A DNA stretch of 64,000 nucleotides from Belnapia arida (GCF_016773205.1 NZ_JAETWB010000001.1:248001-312000); one strand, 5' to 3'. Positions 33,133 to 41,336 are shown, counted from the stretch's first letter. Numbers and translations: made by a program. Notes: generated by a model not told the origin, from the letters alone.

Positions 33133-33137
33133 GTGCA

Positions 33138-33353
33138 TCAGATCTCCCACCAGAATTTCCGGGCCTCTTTCTTTGCATCATGCGGCCCGATGCCGATGTC
33201 GCGGAGCATGCGCGGCTCCATCTCGGCCAAGTATTGCCGCTCGCGGCGCCGGGCCAGGCCGAGCCGCATCCAGGCCGTGACGCGGACGCGCAGCGGGCGC
33301 CGGGTCAGGCTGGCGGGGAGGGCGAGGGCGGGCGTGCGAAGGACGGTCTGCAT
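33138..33353 (-). CDS. DUF1127 (YjiS-like) small protein
   Basis: A 71-residue basic protein. The C-terminal DUF1127 core reads LARRRERQYLAEMEPRMLRDIGIGPHDAKKEARKFWWE. The N-terminal half is arginine-rich with no membrane segment. Small DUF1127 proteins have been linked to RNA turnover and phosphate/carbon metabolism in alphaproteobacteria. It is divergent from a MocR regulator with a clear dyad between them, which suggests direct regulation by that protein. Confidence 0.85.
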   Translation of the reverse strand: MQTVLRTPALALPASLTRRPLRVRVTAWMRLGLARRRERQYLAEMEPRMLRDIGIGPHDAKKEARKFWWEI

Positions 33354-33436
33354 GGCTCCATTCTCCCGGTTGGGGTGATGGAGGATGGGCGCGGGCGACC
33401 TTACGGTCCCGGTACGGGTGGGCGGATGCGGGGGGA

Positions 33437-33463
33437 ACTGTACCGGCCGGTGGGCGGTACAGT
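33437..33463. promoter_or_regulatory. 9-bp inverted repeat, probable MocR operator
   Basis: ACTGTACCG-N9-CGGTACAGT is a perfect dyad between DUF1127 and mocR, with centre-to-centre arm spacing of 18 bp, close to two helical turns. Further GGTAC cores lie nearby (about 33409-33416). MocR/GabR regulators bind repeats in divergent promoters; the assignment is inferred. Confidence 0.6.
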
Positions 33464-33525
33464 GCGGCCCGTGTCCGGGACGGTGATGCTTGCGGAGGCG
33501 GGCCGAGGGGCGGCAGGCTGGGGGC

Positions 33526-34941
33526 ATGTCGGACACGCTGCCGCTTCCAAATTCCTTGGCGACGCTGCGGCTCGAGCGCGACGGGCCGGTGGTGGAGCAG
33601 ATCGTCGACAAGCTCGGCGGGATGATCCGCGCGGGGAGCGTGGCGGCGGGGGTGCGGCTGCCTTCGGTGAGGGCGATGGCGGGGCGGCTCGGGTGCAGCG
33701 TGCATTCGGTGGTCGAGGCCTATGACCGGCTGGGGGCGATGGGGCTGGTGGCGCCGCGGCCGGGGGCGGGGACCTTCGTCTCCGCCATAGGGCCGCAGCC
33801 CGCGGGGCGGGGCGCGGACCCGGATGTGGGGGACGAGGCGGTCAGCCTTCGCAGCTTCGGGGCGCCGGCGCTGTGGAAGCCGGGGAACGGGTATCTGCCG
33901 GAGGGGTGGCTGCGCGAGGCCTGGCCGGCGGCGGTGCTGCACCGGGTGCAGCGGCGGATGCCGGAGCTTCTGGCCTGCGATGGAACGGCGCGGGGGGATG
34001 GGGCGCTGCGCGAGCAGATCGCGGTGCGGCTGGCGGGGATGGCGATGCCGGTCTCGCCGGATTGCATCCTGACGACGCTCGGGGGGACGCAGGCGCTCGA
34101 CCTCATCATCCGCACGCAATTGCAGCCCGGCGACACGGTGCTGGCGGAAGACCCGGGCTACTTCAAATTCTACACCATGCTGGAGCGGGCGGGGGTACGG
34201 CTGCATCCGGTGCCGTGGACGCCGGAGGGGCCGGACCTGGAGGCGGTGGAGCAGGCCTGCCGGATGGTGCGGCCGAAGCTCTTCCTCGTGCAGAGCGTGC
34301 TGCACAACCCGACCGGCTGGACGGCCTCGGCGGCGACGCTGCACCGGCTGCTGCTGATCGCCGAGCGGCACGGCCTTCTGCTGGTGGAGGACGACACCTA
34401 TGCCGACCTGCATCCCGGCCATCCGGTGCGGCTGCTGCAGCTGGCCGGCGGGCGGGGGCTGATCTACCTCTCCTCCTTCACCAAGATGGTGGGGCCGGCG
34501 ACGCGGCTCGGCTTCATCGCCGCCGAGCGGCCGATCATCGAGGCGCTGCTGCAGGCGAAGCTGCTCTCGGCGCCCGCCCTGCCGCCGCTGATGGAGGCGC
34601 TGGTGGCGGAACTGCTGGCCTCCGGCCAGTACCGGCGCTGGCTCGACCGGCTGCGGCCGAAGCTGGCGGCGGCGCGGGCGCAGGCGGTGGCGCGGCTCAC
34701 GGCGCTCGGGTTCGGGCTGGCGGCGGAGGGGGAGCCGGGGCTCTTCCTCTGGGCGGGGCTGCCGCCCGGTTGCGACCCGGAGGCGGTCTACCAGGCAGCG
34801 CTCGACCGCGGGCTACTGCTGGCGCGCGGCTCGCTGTTCCGGCCAGACCGCGGGGAGAGCCGCCACCTGCGCTTCAACGCGGCGCGATCCTCAGACCCGC
34901 GGATGTTCGAGGCACTGGGGGCGGCACTGGGCGCGCGGTAA
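33526..34941 (+). CDS. MocR-type transcriptional regulator (GntR HTH plus aminotransferase domain)
   Basis: A 471-residue fusion. Residues 20-85 are a GntR winged helix (IVDKLGGMIRAGSVAAGVRLPSVRAMAGRLGCSVHSVVEAYDRLGAMGLV). From about 110 it is a fold-type I aminotransferase (TTLGGTQALDLIIRTQLQPGDTVLAEDPGYFKF; VQSVLHNPTGWTASAATL; LLVEDDTYADLHP; YLSSFTKMVGPATRLGF with the PLP lysine). MocR proteins sense PLP-linked amino compounds. The dyad upstream and the divergent DUF1127 gene are the obvious target; whether it also controls other genes is unknown. Confidence 0.93.
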   Translation: MSDTLPLPNSLATLRLERDGPVVEQIVDKLGGMIRAGSVAAGVRLPSVRAMAGRLGCSVHSVVEAYDRLGAMGLVAPRPGAGTFVSAIGPQPAGRGADPDVGDEAVSLRSFGAPALWKPGNGYLPEGWLREAWPAAVLHRVQRRMPELLACDGTARGDGALREQIAVRLAGMAMPVSPDCILTTLGGTQALDLIIRTQLQPGDTVLAEDPGYFKFYTMLERAGVRLHPVPWTPEGPDLEAVEQACRMVRPKLFLVQSVLHNPTGWTASAATLHRLLLIAERHGLLLVEDDTYADLHPGHPVRLLQLAGGRGLIYLSSFTKMVGPATRLGFIAAERPIIEALLQAKLLSAPALPPLMEALVAELLASGQYRRWLDRLRPKLAAARAQAVARLTALGFGLAAEGEPGLFLWAGLPPGCDPEAVYQAALDRGLLLARGSLFRPDRGESRHLRFNAARSSDPRMFEALGAALGAR

Positions 34942-34971
34942 CGCGCTGCTGCCCAGGAAGCGGCAGCCTGC

Positions 34972-35694
34972 TCAGAAGGGCAGGACCGCATCGAGCAGCT
35001 GCTGCCCGTAGCGCGGTTGCTGCAGGTCCGAGAGGGTGCCGCGGCCGCCATAGGCGATGCGGGCCTCGGCCAGGCGGTCGTGGCGGATGGTGTTGTCGCT
35101 GGCGATGTCCTCCGGGCGGATGACGCCCTGCACGGAGAGCTCGCGCAGCTCGGCGCTGACGCGGACCTCCTGCTTGCCGGTGACGACGAGGTTGCCGTTG
35201 GGCAGCACCTGGGTGACCGTTGCGGCGAGGCGGAGGTTGATGGTCTCGCCGCGCTTCACCGTGCCGTCGCCGTCGCTGGTCTGGCCGCCGGACGCATCGA
35301 GCAGGCTTGCGGGGCTGGCGCCGCGCGGCAGCCAACGCGTCTGCATGCCGAAGATCTGCGGGATGCCGAGGCTGTCGGTGCCGGCGCGGCTGCGCTGGGT
35401 GCGGTTCTGCATTTGGGCATTGTCGGCGACGGTGACCAGCACGGTGACGAGGTCGCCCACCTGGGCGGCGCGCTGGTCACGCAGGAAGGTTCGGCTGCCG
35501 GTGCGCCACAGGCTGTTGGCCGCTGAGGGCGCCTCCTGCACGCCCGGCATCGGCATGGAGACGGGGCGCCAGGCCGGGTCGGCCGTTGGGTTGCGAACCT
35601 CGGACAACTCCGGCGGGCGGCCGACGCGGGAGAGGCGCTCGAGCGAGCCGCAGCCGGACAGTGCCAGCGGCAGCAGGAGGAGGGCAGCGCGCAT
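34972..35694 (-). CDS. flgH: Flagellar L-ring lipoprotein FlgH
   Basis: A 240-residue outer-membrane ring protein. The lipobox LALSGC puts the lipidated cysteine at residue 15. The family core follows: SLWRTGSRTFLRDQRAAQVGDLVTVLVTVADNAQMQN, LAATVTQVLPNGNLVVTGKQEVRVSAELRELSVQGVIRPEDI and DNTIRHDRLAEARIAYGGRGTLSDLQQPRYGQQLLD. It is the last gene of the flgF-flgG-flgA-flgH run, with a two-base gap after flgA. With FlgI it forms the bushing of the rod. Confidence 0.97.
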   Translation of the reverse strand: MRAALLLLPLALSGCGSLERLSRVGRPPELSEVRNPTADPAWRPVSMPMPGVQEAPSAANSLWRTGSRTFLRDQRAAQVGDLVTVLVTVADNAQMQNRTQRSRAGTDSLGIPQIFGMQTRWLPRGASPASLLDASGGQTSDGDGTVKRGETINLRLAATVTQVLPNGNLVVTGKQEVRVSAELRELSVQGVIRPEDIASDNTIRHDRLAEARIAYGGRGTLSDLQQPRYGQQLLDAVLPF

Positions 35695-35696
35695 CG

Positions 35697-36632
35697 TCAG
35701 GGCCTCCGAAGCGGGGTGGCGCCGGGGGCGATGCGGACCCGGCCGGGACCGACGACCTCTCCCTCGACGACAGCGCGGCTGGCGAGGTTCATGACCGGAA
35801 CGAGGCCGCCGCGCGGCCCGGCCTCCAGCGCGCGGCCCTGGGCGCTGAGCGAGAGTCCAGGAGCTTCGAGCAGCATGGTGACCAGGGCGTTCTTCTCGAC
35901 CAGGGCAGGCGGCGCGAGATCGGCGAGCAGGATGGGCGCGTCGGCGGCGACGGGGCGGAGGAGCTGCTGGCCGATCACCTGCCCCGGTCGCTCGGCGATG
36001 CCCGGGCGCATGCGCTCCGCGCGGAGACGGATGGAGCGGAGGTCGGCGGGCCGGGGAGTCTCGCCGGCGGCGAGGCGGCGTGTGGCGGCGACGGCGGGGA
36101 CGGTCTGCGCCGCCCTGCCGGTGAGGCGTTGGCGCTGCACCGGCATGCCCTCGGCCATGATCGTCAGCGTGGCGGCGAAGCGGCCGGTTGCCGGATCGAA
36201 GGCGAGGCCCTCGGCGGCCAGGCGGAGGACGGCGCCGGGCGGTACCATGGGCGGCAGCAGGGGGCCGAGATCGAGCTCGGCTTCCGCATCCATCCCGAGG
36301 CGGAGCAGCTCGGGCCTGAGGGTATCGCCGATCTCCGCCGGTGTGACCGGGCGGCCGGGGCGCTCGACGATGGCGCGGTCGTAGGAAGAGAGCGGCCGCC
36401 AGGCGAGGCCGTGGGCGCGGGCGAGGGCCAGCAGCTGCGGCGCCTCCAGCACCAGGCGGCGGCCGGGGGCGGGGCTGGCGCCGACCGGCTGCGCGGCGCG
36501 CGGGCCGGCGCCGTCGAAGACGTCGCCGAGCAGGAGCGTCGGCGATTCGACCGTCGCCAGCGGACGGATGCTGGCAAGATCCTGCGCCGCGGCGGGGCCG
36601 GCGAGCAGCAGGAGCAACGCGATGGCGCGCAT
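35697..36632 (-). CDS. flgA: Flagellar P-ring assembly chaperone FlgA
   Basis: A 311-residue periplasmic protein with a signal peptide (MRAIALLLLLAGPAAAQ). The SAF-type C-terminal domain reads RRLAAGETPRPADLRSIRLRAERM, GQVIGQQLLRPVAADAPILLADLAPPALVEKNALVTMLLEAPGLSLSAQGRALEAG and VMNLASRAVVEGEVVGPGRVRIAPG. It assists FlgI polymerisation. It is longer than enterobacterial FlgA, with an N-terminal domain as in other alphaproteobacteria. Two-base gaps on either side show tight operon packing. Confidence 0.93.
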   Translation of the reverse strand: MRAIALLLLLAGPAAAQDLASIRPLATVESPTLLLGDVFDGAGPRAAQPVGASPAPGRRLVLEAPQLLALARAHGLAWRPLSSYDRAIVERPGRPVTPAEIGDTLRPELLRLGMDAEAELDLGPLLPPMVPPGAVLRLAAEGLAFDPATGRFAATLTIMAEGMPVQRQRLTGRAAQTVPAVAATRRLAAGETPRPADLRSIRLRAERMRPGIAERPGQVIGQQLLRPVAADAPILLADLAPPALVEKNALVTMLLEAPGLSLSAQGRALEAGPRGGLVPVMNLASRAVVEGEVVGPGRVRIAPGATPLRRP

Positions 36633-36634
36633 GG

Positions 36635-37420
36635 TCAGCGCATCCGCGAGAGGGTGGAGAGCATCTCGTCGCCCGCGGTGATGACCTTGCTGTTCATCTC
36701 GTAGGCGCGCTGGGCGGTGATGAGCTGGGTAATCTCCTGCACCACGTTGACGTTGCTGGTTTCGATGAAGCCCTGCAGCACCTGGCCGTGGCCGGGTTGG
36801 CCGGCAGCGGCCAGCTGGGGCTGGCCGGAGGCGGGCGTCGCCAGCAGCATGTTGTCGCCGGTCTGCTCAAGGCCGCCCTCATTGGCGAAGATCGCGGTCT
36901 GGATCTGGCCGACATTCTGCGGGTTGGTCTGGCCGTCGAGCTTCGCCAATACCTCGCCCGCGGCGTTGATGGTGACATCCACCGCGGCCGCCGGGACGGT
37001 GATGGCAGGCAGCACCTGGAAGCCCTCGGAGGTCACGAGCTGGCCCTCCGCCGAGAGGCCGAAGGTGCCGTCTCGGGTATAGGCGGTCTCGCCGGAGGGC
37101 AGCTGCACCTGGAAGAAGCCATTGCCGCGGATGGCGAGGTCGAAGCGGTTGTCGGTCTGCGACAGGCTGCCCTGCTCGCCGATGCGGTAGATGGCGGCCG
37201 TCTTCACGCCGAGGCCGATCTGCGCGCCGGAGGGCAGGATCGAGCCGTTCTCCGAGCTCTGCGAGCCGACGCGGCGGAGGTTCTGGTAGATCAGGTCCTC
37301 GAACTCGGCGCGGCGGCGCTTGAAGCCGGTCGTGCTCATATTGGCGATGTTGTTGGAAATGACCTCGACGTTGGTCTGCTGGGCCATCATGCCGGTGGCG
37401 GCGATCTGCAATGCGCGCAT
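36635..37420 (-). CDS. flgG: Flagellar distal rod protein FlgG
   Basis: A 261-residue rod protein. N-terminal MRALQIAATGMMAQQTNVEVISNNIANMSTTGFKRRRAEFEDLIYQNLR and C-terminal LQGFIETSNVNVVQEITQLITAQRAYEMNSKVITAGDEMLSTLSRM are the classical FlgG ends. Full length. It follows flgF by 12 bases. Confidence 0.98.
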   Translation of the reverse strand: MRALQIAATGMMAQQTNVEVISNNIANMSTTGFKRRRAEFEDLIYQNLRRVGSQSSENGSILPSGAQIGLGVKTAAIYRIGEQGSLSQTDNRFDLAIRGNGFFQVQLPSGETAYTRDGTFGLSAEGQLVTSEGFQVLPAITVPAAAVDVTINAAGEVLAKLDGQTNPQNVGQIQTAIFANEGGLEQTGDNMLLATPASGQPQLAAAGQPGHGQVLQGFIETSNVNVVQEITQLITAQRAYEMNSKVITAGDEMLSTLSRMR

Positions 37421-37432
37421 GGGGTGTTTCCT

Positions 37433-38158
37433 TTAGCTGCGGCGGCGGAGGATGCGGTCGATGGCGTTCTGCTGCCGGTCGCCCTCGCGCTCGGCGAATT
37501 GGGTGGCCAGTTCGAAGTCCCGCACGTCCTGGGTGAGGCGGGTGATCTCGGTGACCGGGGAGACGTTGCTGCCCTCGACCGCGCCCTGCACGAGCTGCGG
37601 GCGGGGCATGTCTTCCGGCGGGCCGTCGGCGGCGTAGAGGCGGCCGCCTTCGGCGCGGAGGCGCTGCGGATCGGCGAAGCGGACGACGCGGAGCCGGCCG
37701 ACGACGCCGTTCTCGCTGCGCACGGTGCCGTCGCCCTGGATCTCGATTCGCGTATCGCCGGGCCCGAAGGCGATCGGCGTGCCGCCGGCGCCAAGCACGG
37801 CATTGCCTTCCTGGTCGGTGAGGCGGCCGGCCGGGTCCAGGGTGAAGCGGCCGGCGCGGGTGTAGCGCTCACCGCCCTCCGTCTCGACGACGAAGAAGCC
37901 GTCGCCGCGCAGGGCGACATCGAGCGGGTTGCCGGTGGTGGCGAGCGGGCCGCCGCGGGTGTCGCGCCAGGTGGCGCGGTCAAGGCTGTAGGCGATGGGC
38001 GCCTCGCCTGCCGCGGCACGGCTCAGCCGGGTGGCGAAGAGCGGGCGCTCGGCACGGTAGGCGGGCGTGTCGGCATTGGCGATGTTGTTCGCCAGCACCT
38101 GCGTCGCCCGCATCTGGGCAGTGAGGCGGGACAGAATGATATAGCCGGGCTGGTCCAT
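37433..38158 (-). CDS. flgF: Flagellar proximal rod protein FlgF
   Basis: A 241-residue rod protein. It begins MDQPGYIILSRLTAQMRATQVLANNIANADTPAYRAERP and ends with VQGAVEGSNVSPVTEITRLTQDVRDFELATQFAEREGDRQQNAIDRIL. This is the first gene of the minus-strand run, with a strong sigma-54 site 28-42 bp upstream and CAGGAG as ribosome site. It is divergent from fliL. Confidence 0.96.
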   Translation of the reverse strand: MDQPGYIILSRLTAQMRATQVLANNIANADTPAYRAERPLFATRLSRAAAGEAPIAYSLDRATWRDTRGGPLATTGNPLDVALRGDGFFVVETEGGERYTRAGRFTLDPAGRLTDQEGNAVLGAGGTPIAFGPGDTRIEIQGDGTVRSENGVVGRLRVVRFADPQRLRAEGGRLYAADGPPEDMPRPQLVQGAVEGSNVSPVTEITRLTQDVRDFELATQFAEREGDRQQNAIDRILRRRS

Positions 38159-38185
38159 CGTGGTCTCCTGCTGGCAGGCCCAGGG

Positions 38186-38200
38186 GCAAGGGATGTGCCA
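38186..38200 (-). promoter_or_regulatory. Sigma-54 promoter for flgF-flgG-flgA-flgH
   Basis: On the minus strand the site reads TGGCACATCCCTTGC, matching TGGCAC-N5-TTGC completely. The expected start near 38175 leaves a leader of about 17 nt before the flgF ATG, which contains the ribosome site. This is the clearest RpoN site in the window. Confidence 0.8.
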
Positions 38201-38239
38201 GGGATGGGGCCGGCGCGGGGCGGCGAGGACTGCCGCGGG

Positions 38240-38276
38240 CGGCAGGAAATGCCGGGCGGCGCGGCGGTTCCTGCCG
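38240..38276. promoter_or_regulatory. Inverted repeat CGGCAGGAA-N19-TTCCTGCCG upstream of the flgF promoter
   Basis: A perfect 9-bp dyad located 40-90 bp upstream of the flgF sigma-54 site, a usual enhancer distance. The CGGCARG core is shared with the palindrome between flgI and fliX, which suggests binding sites for a common activator of the FlbD type. Confidence 0.45.
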
Positions 38277-38278
38277 TC

Positions 38279-38294
38279 GCAAGGCTTCCTTAAC
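38279..38294 (+). promoter_or_regulatory. CtrA-like motif upstream of fliL
   Basis: The sequence GCAAGGCTTCCTTAAC carries the perfect second half-site of the CtrA consensus TTAA-N7-TTAAC and a weak first half (GCAA). The same 16-mer with few changes lies before the fliO-fliP run (47556-47571). It is 43 bp from the fliL ATG. Confidence 0.45.
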
Positions 38295-38337
38295 GGCTGG
38301 GAGGCGAGACTGCCGGAGCGGTGACCTGGGGCGGGGC

Positions 38338-38826
38338 ATGTCGAGCGAGGCGAAGCCGGAGAAGCAGGGAGGCAAGGGCAAGCGGAAGCTGCTGCTGCTC
38401 GCGCTGCCGCTGCTGCTGGCGGCGGCAGGGGCCGGCCTCTGGTTCAGCGGCATCCTGCCGAAGCTGCTGCATGGCGGCGGGGAGGAAGCCCATGCCGAGC
38501 ATGCGGCGCCGCCGCCGCGGGCGCCGGTCTTTTTCGACATGCCCGACATCGTCGCCAATCTGAGTGTCAGCGGCCGGCGGGCGAGCTACATCAAGCTGCG
38601 CAGCAAGCTGGAGCTGGCGCGGGCCGAGGATGCCGGGCCGTTGCAGGCGGCGATGCCGCGGCTCCTGGACCTCTTCACCACCTATCTGCGGGAGCTGCGG
38701 CCGGAGGAGCTGCGCGGCAGCGCCGGCGCGCAGCGGCTGCGCGAGGAGCTGATCGCGCGCGCCAACCTGGCGGCGCCGCCGGCCCGCGTCACCGACATCC
38801 TCTTCACGGAGCTGCTGCTGCAATGA
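38338..38826 (+). CDS. fliL: Flagellar basal body-associated protein FliL
   Basis: A 162-residue protein with a short basic cytoplasmic N-terminus (EAKPEKQGGKGKRK), one membrane segment at about residues 18-35 (LLLLALPLLLAAAGAGLWF) and a periplasmic domain with VFFDMPDIVANLSVSGRRASYIKLRSKLELA and VTDILFTELLLQ. It supports stator function. Its stop overlaps the fliM start (ATGA). It heads a plus-strand run of motor and chemotaxis genes. Confidence 0.93.
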   Translation: MSSEAKPEKQGGKGKRKLLLLALPLLLAAAGAGLWFSGILPKLLHGGGEEAHAEHAAPPPRAPVFFDMPDIVANLSVSGRRASYIKLRSKLELARAEDAGPLQAAMPRLLDLFTTYLRELRPEELRGSAGAQRLREELIARANLAAPPARVTDILFTELLLQ

Positions 38827-39884
38827 GCACCGAGGAAGACGATCTGGCCGCCGCCTGGGGCGAGGCGCTGGACGCCGAGGCCGTGCCGGAGGCCACGCCG
38901 GCCGCACTGGCGCCGGATGCCACGCGCGTGCTGAACCAGCAGGAGATCGACAGCCTGCTCGGCTTCGGCGGCGGGGCGCAGCAGGAGGAGGAGCAGTCCG
39001 GCATCCAGCGCATCGTCAGCGCCGGCCTCGTCTCCTACGAGCGCCTGCCGATGCTGGAGATCATCTTCGACCGGCTGGTGCGCATCATGTCCACCTCGCT
39101 GCGCAATTTCACCAGCGACAATGTCGAGGTCTCGATCGACAGCATCGTCTCGCTGCGCTTCGGCGACTACCTGAACAGCGTGCCGCTGCCGGCGATGCTC
39201 GCCGTGTTCAAGGTGGAGGAATGGGACAATTACGGGCTGATCGTGGTGGACAGCGCGCTGATCTATTCGGTGGTCGACGTGCTGCTCGGCGGGCGGCGCG
39301 GAACGGCGGCGATGCGGATCGAGGGGCGGCCCTACACGACGATCGAGCGGACGCTGGTGGAGCGGCTGATCACCGTGGTGCTGGCCGACCTGTCGGATGC
39401 CTTCAGCCCGCTCTCCCCGGCGCATTTCCGCTTTGAGCGGCTGGAGGTCAATCCGCGCTTCGCCGCCGTCTCGCGGCTGTCGAATGCTTGCATCCTGTCG
39501 CGGCTGCGGGTCGACATGGAGGACCGCGGCGGCAAGATCGAGCTGCTGCTGCCCTATGCGACGCTGGAGCCAATCCGCGAGCTGCTGCTGCAGCAGTTCA
39601 TGGGCGAGAAGTTCGGTCGCGACAGCATCTGGGAGACGCACCTCGCGGAGGAGCTGCGGCATACCGAGATGTCGATGGATGTCGTGCTCGACGAGCAGAC
39701 CATGCCGCTGGCCGCGGTGATGTCGCTGCAGCGGGGCGACCGCATCACGCTGAACACCGCGCCCGGGGCGCCGGTGCAGCTGCGCTGCGGCGACGTGACG
39801 ATGTTCGAGGCGGAGCTCGGCCGGAGGGAGAACCGCATGGCCGTCCGCATCTTGCGCGAGCTGCGCCAGAAGGCGGAGGCGTGA
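38823..39884 (+). CDS. fliM: Flagellar motor switch protein FliM
   Basis: A 353-residue C-ring protein. The N-terminal region has VLNQQEIDSLLGFGGG, a FliM hallmark. The CheC-like middle domain has DNYGLIVVDSALIYSVVDVLLGGRRG and ERLITVVLADLSDAF. The C-terminal SpoA domain has MPLAAVMSLQRGDRITLNTAPGAPVQLRCGDVTMFEAELGRRENRMAVRI. The usual CheY-P binding peptide at the extreme N-terminus is not evident; the first 40 residues are acidic and Ala-rich. Confidence 0.97.
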   Translation: MSTEEDDLAAAWGEALDAEAVPEATPAALAPDATRVLNQQEIDSLLGFGGGAQQEEEQSGIQRIVSAGLVSYERLPMLEIIFDRLVRIMSTSLRNFTSDNVEVSIDSIVSLRFGDYLNSVPLPAMLAVFKVEEWDNYGLIVVDSALIYSVVDVLLGGRRGTAAMRIEGRPYTTIERTLVERLITVVLADLSDAFSPLSPAHFRFERLEVNPRFAAVSRLSNACILSRLRVDMEDRGGKIELLLPYATLEPIRELLLQQFMGEKFGRDSIWETHLAEELRHTEMSMDVVLDEQTMPLAAVMSLQRGDRITLNTAPGAPVQLRCGDVTMFEAELGRRENRMAVRILRELRQKAEA

Positions 39885-39886
39885 GC

Positions 39887-40315
39887 ATGGGCTGGTATGA
39901 ATGGTCGGCGCAGCTGCTGCTGATCGGGCTGCTTGTGGCGGCGATCCCCTGCATCCTCAAGCTGGAGCGGACGCTGGCCGCGGTGCGGCGCGACCGCGAG
40001 GCGCTGGAGGCGAGCGCGGCCGGCCTCGGCGAGGCGACGCGCCTGGCGGAGGCGGCCTCGCTGCGGCTGCGGGCAACGGCGGAGGGCGCCGGGCGGCAGG
40101 TGGCCGAGCGGCTGGCAGCGGCGGAGCCGATGCGGGATGACCTGCGCTACCTGGTGGAGCGGGCTGAAGGGTTGGCGGACCGGCTGGAGGGCCTCGTCCG
40201 CACCGCGCGGCCGATGGCGGCGCCGGAAGCCGCCATCGCCGCGCCGAGCCAGGCCGAGCGGGACCTGTTGCGGGCGCTGAGCCAGGGCCTGGCCAGCGCG
40301 CGAGGGGGGCGGTGA
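39887..40315 (+). CDS. DUF6468-type flagellar-locus membrane protein
   Basis: A 142-residue protein with one N-terminal membrane segment (YEWSAQLLLIGLLVAAIPCIL) followed by a long predicted coiled coil, LERTLAAVRRDREALEASAAGLGEAT to about residue 110. It sits between fliM and motE and is coupled to motE (TGATG). The pattern agrees with a conserved alphaproteobacterial flagellar-operon protein of unknown role. The topology suggests it anchors or positions something at the motor. Confidence 0.7.
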   Translation: MGWYEWSAQLLLIGLLVAAIPCILKLERTLAAVRRDREALEASAAGLGEATRLAEAASLRLRATAEGAGRQVAERLAAAEPMRDDLRYLVERAEGLADRLEGLVRTARPMAAPEAAIAAPSQAERDLLRALSQGLASARGGR

Positions 40316-40935
40316 TGCGCTTCCGCCCTCGCTTGATGCCGGCGGCGCTCGGTGCGATCGGCTTGCTGCTGGCGGCGAAGCTGGCGGCGCTGCTGCCGGC
40401 AGGCGTGCAGCCCCTGGCCGGGGCGCCCCTCGGCGTGACGCCGGCACAGGCCAGCAACCCGGCCCCGCCACCGGCGCCGGTACCGGTCGCGGCGCCCCCG
40501 CCCGCGCCAACGGAGCCGACGGCCGAGCAGCGGGCGGAGCGGGCGCTGCTCGAGGGGCTGCGGGTCCGGCGGGCGGAGCTCGACGGCCGCGAGCAGGCGC
40601 TGGCGGCGCGCGAGGTGGTGCTGGCCGCGGCCGAACGCCGGCTGACCCAGCGAATCGAGGAAATGACAGCGCTGCAGCAGCGCCTGCAAGCCGCCGACCA
40701 GGCGCTCGGCGCGCGCGAGGAGAGCGGCTGGCGGCAGATGGTGAAACTCTACGAAGGCATGCGGCCGCGCGATGCGGCGGCGATCTTCGACGATCTGGAG
40801 ATGCCCGTCCTGGTCCAGCTGGTGGACCGGATGCGGGAGGCGAAGGCAGCACCGGTGCTCGGCGCGATGAAGCCCGATCGCGCCCGGCTGCTGACGGCCG
40901 AGCTGGCCCGGCATCGTGCCCGGCCGACCGAGTGA
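40315..40935 (+). CDS. motE: MotE-like flagellar motor chaperone
   Basis: A 206-residue protein. An N-terminal signal or anchor (LMPAALGAIGLLLAAKLAALLPAG) precedes a Pro/Ala-rich linker to about residue 65 and a coiled coil (LLEGLRVRRAELDGREQALAAREVVLAAAERRLTQRIEEMTALQQRLQAAD). The MgtE-N-like end reads WRQMVKLYEGMRPRDAAAIFDDLEMPVLVQLVDRMREAKAAPVLGAM. In rhizobia MotE is the periplasmic chaperone of MotC. The annotation follows fold order and neighbourhood; the symbol is tentative. Confidence 0.75.
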   Translation: MRFRPRLMPAALGAIGLLLAAKLAALLPAGVQPLAGAPLGVTPAQASNPAPPPAPVPVAAPPPAPTEPTAEQRAERALLEGLRVRRAELDGREQALAAREVVLAAAERRLTQRIEEMTALQQRLQAADQALGAREESGWRQMVKLYEGMRPRDAAAIFDDLEMPVLVQLVDRMREAKAAPVLGAMKPDRARLLTAELARHRARPTE

Positions 40936-40955
40936 GGACAGTCAAGGAACCTGCG

Positions 40956-41336
40956 ATGGACAAGAACACCAACGTGCTGATCGTCGACGACTACAAGACG
41001 ATGCTGCGCATCATCCGCAACCTGCTGAAGCAGCTGGAATTCGACAATGTCGAGGAAGCCTCGGACGGGCAGGAGGCGCTGGCCAAGCTGCGCGCCGGGC
41101 AGTTCGGCCTGGTCATCAGCGATTGGAACATGCAGCCGATGACGGGCCTCGACCTGCTGAAGGAGGTGCGGGCGGATGCACGGCTGAAGGACACGCCCTT
41201 CATCATGATCACCGCCGAGAGCAAGACCGAGAACGTTGTGGCGGCAAAGGCGGCCGGCGTCTCCAACTACATCGTCAAGCCCTTCAATGCCGAGACGCTG
41301 CGCGGCAAGATCGAGAAGGTGCTGACCCATGCCTGA
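40956..41336 (+). CDS. cheY: Chemotaxis response regulator CheY
   Basis: A 126-residue single receiver domain. It has the acidic pair VDD at 10-12, phosphoacceptor Asp56 in VISDWNM, the switch threonine in MITAES and Lys107 in IVKPF. Close to enterobacterial CheY in length. It overlaps cheZ by eight bases, so the kinase output and its phosphatase are made together, directly downstream of the switch protein gene. Confidence 0.95.
   Translation: MDKNTNVLIVDDYKTMLRIIRNLLKQLEFDNVEEASDGQEALAKLRAGQFGLVISDWNMQPMTGLDLLKEVRADARLKDTPFIMITAESKTENVVAAKAAGVSNYIVKPFNAETLRGKIEKVLTHA

Noticed and set aside
34942-34971. Possible bidirectional terminator between mocR and flgH
   Set aside because: The GCTGCC/GGCAGC stem is short, with no T-run on either strand.
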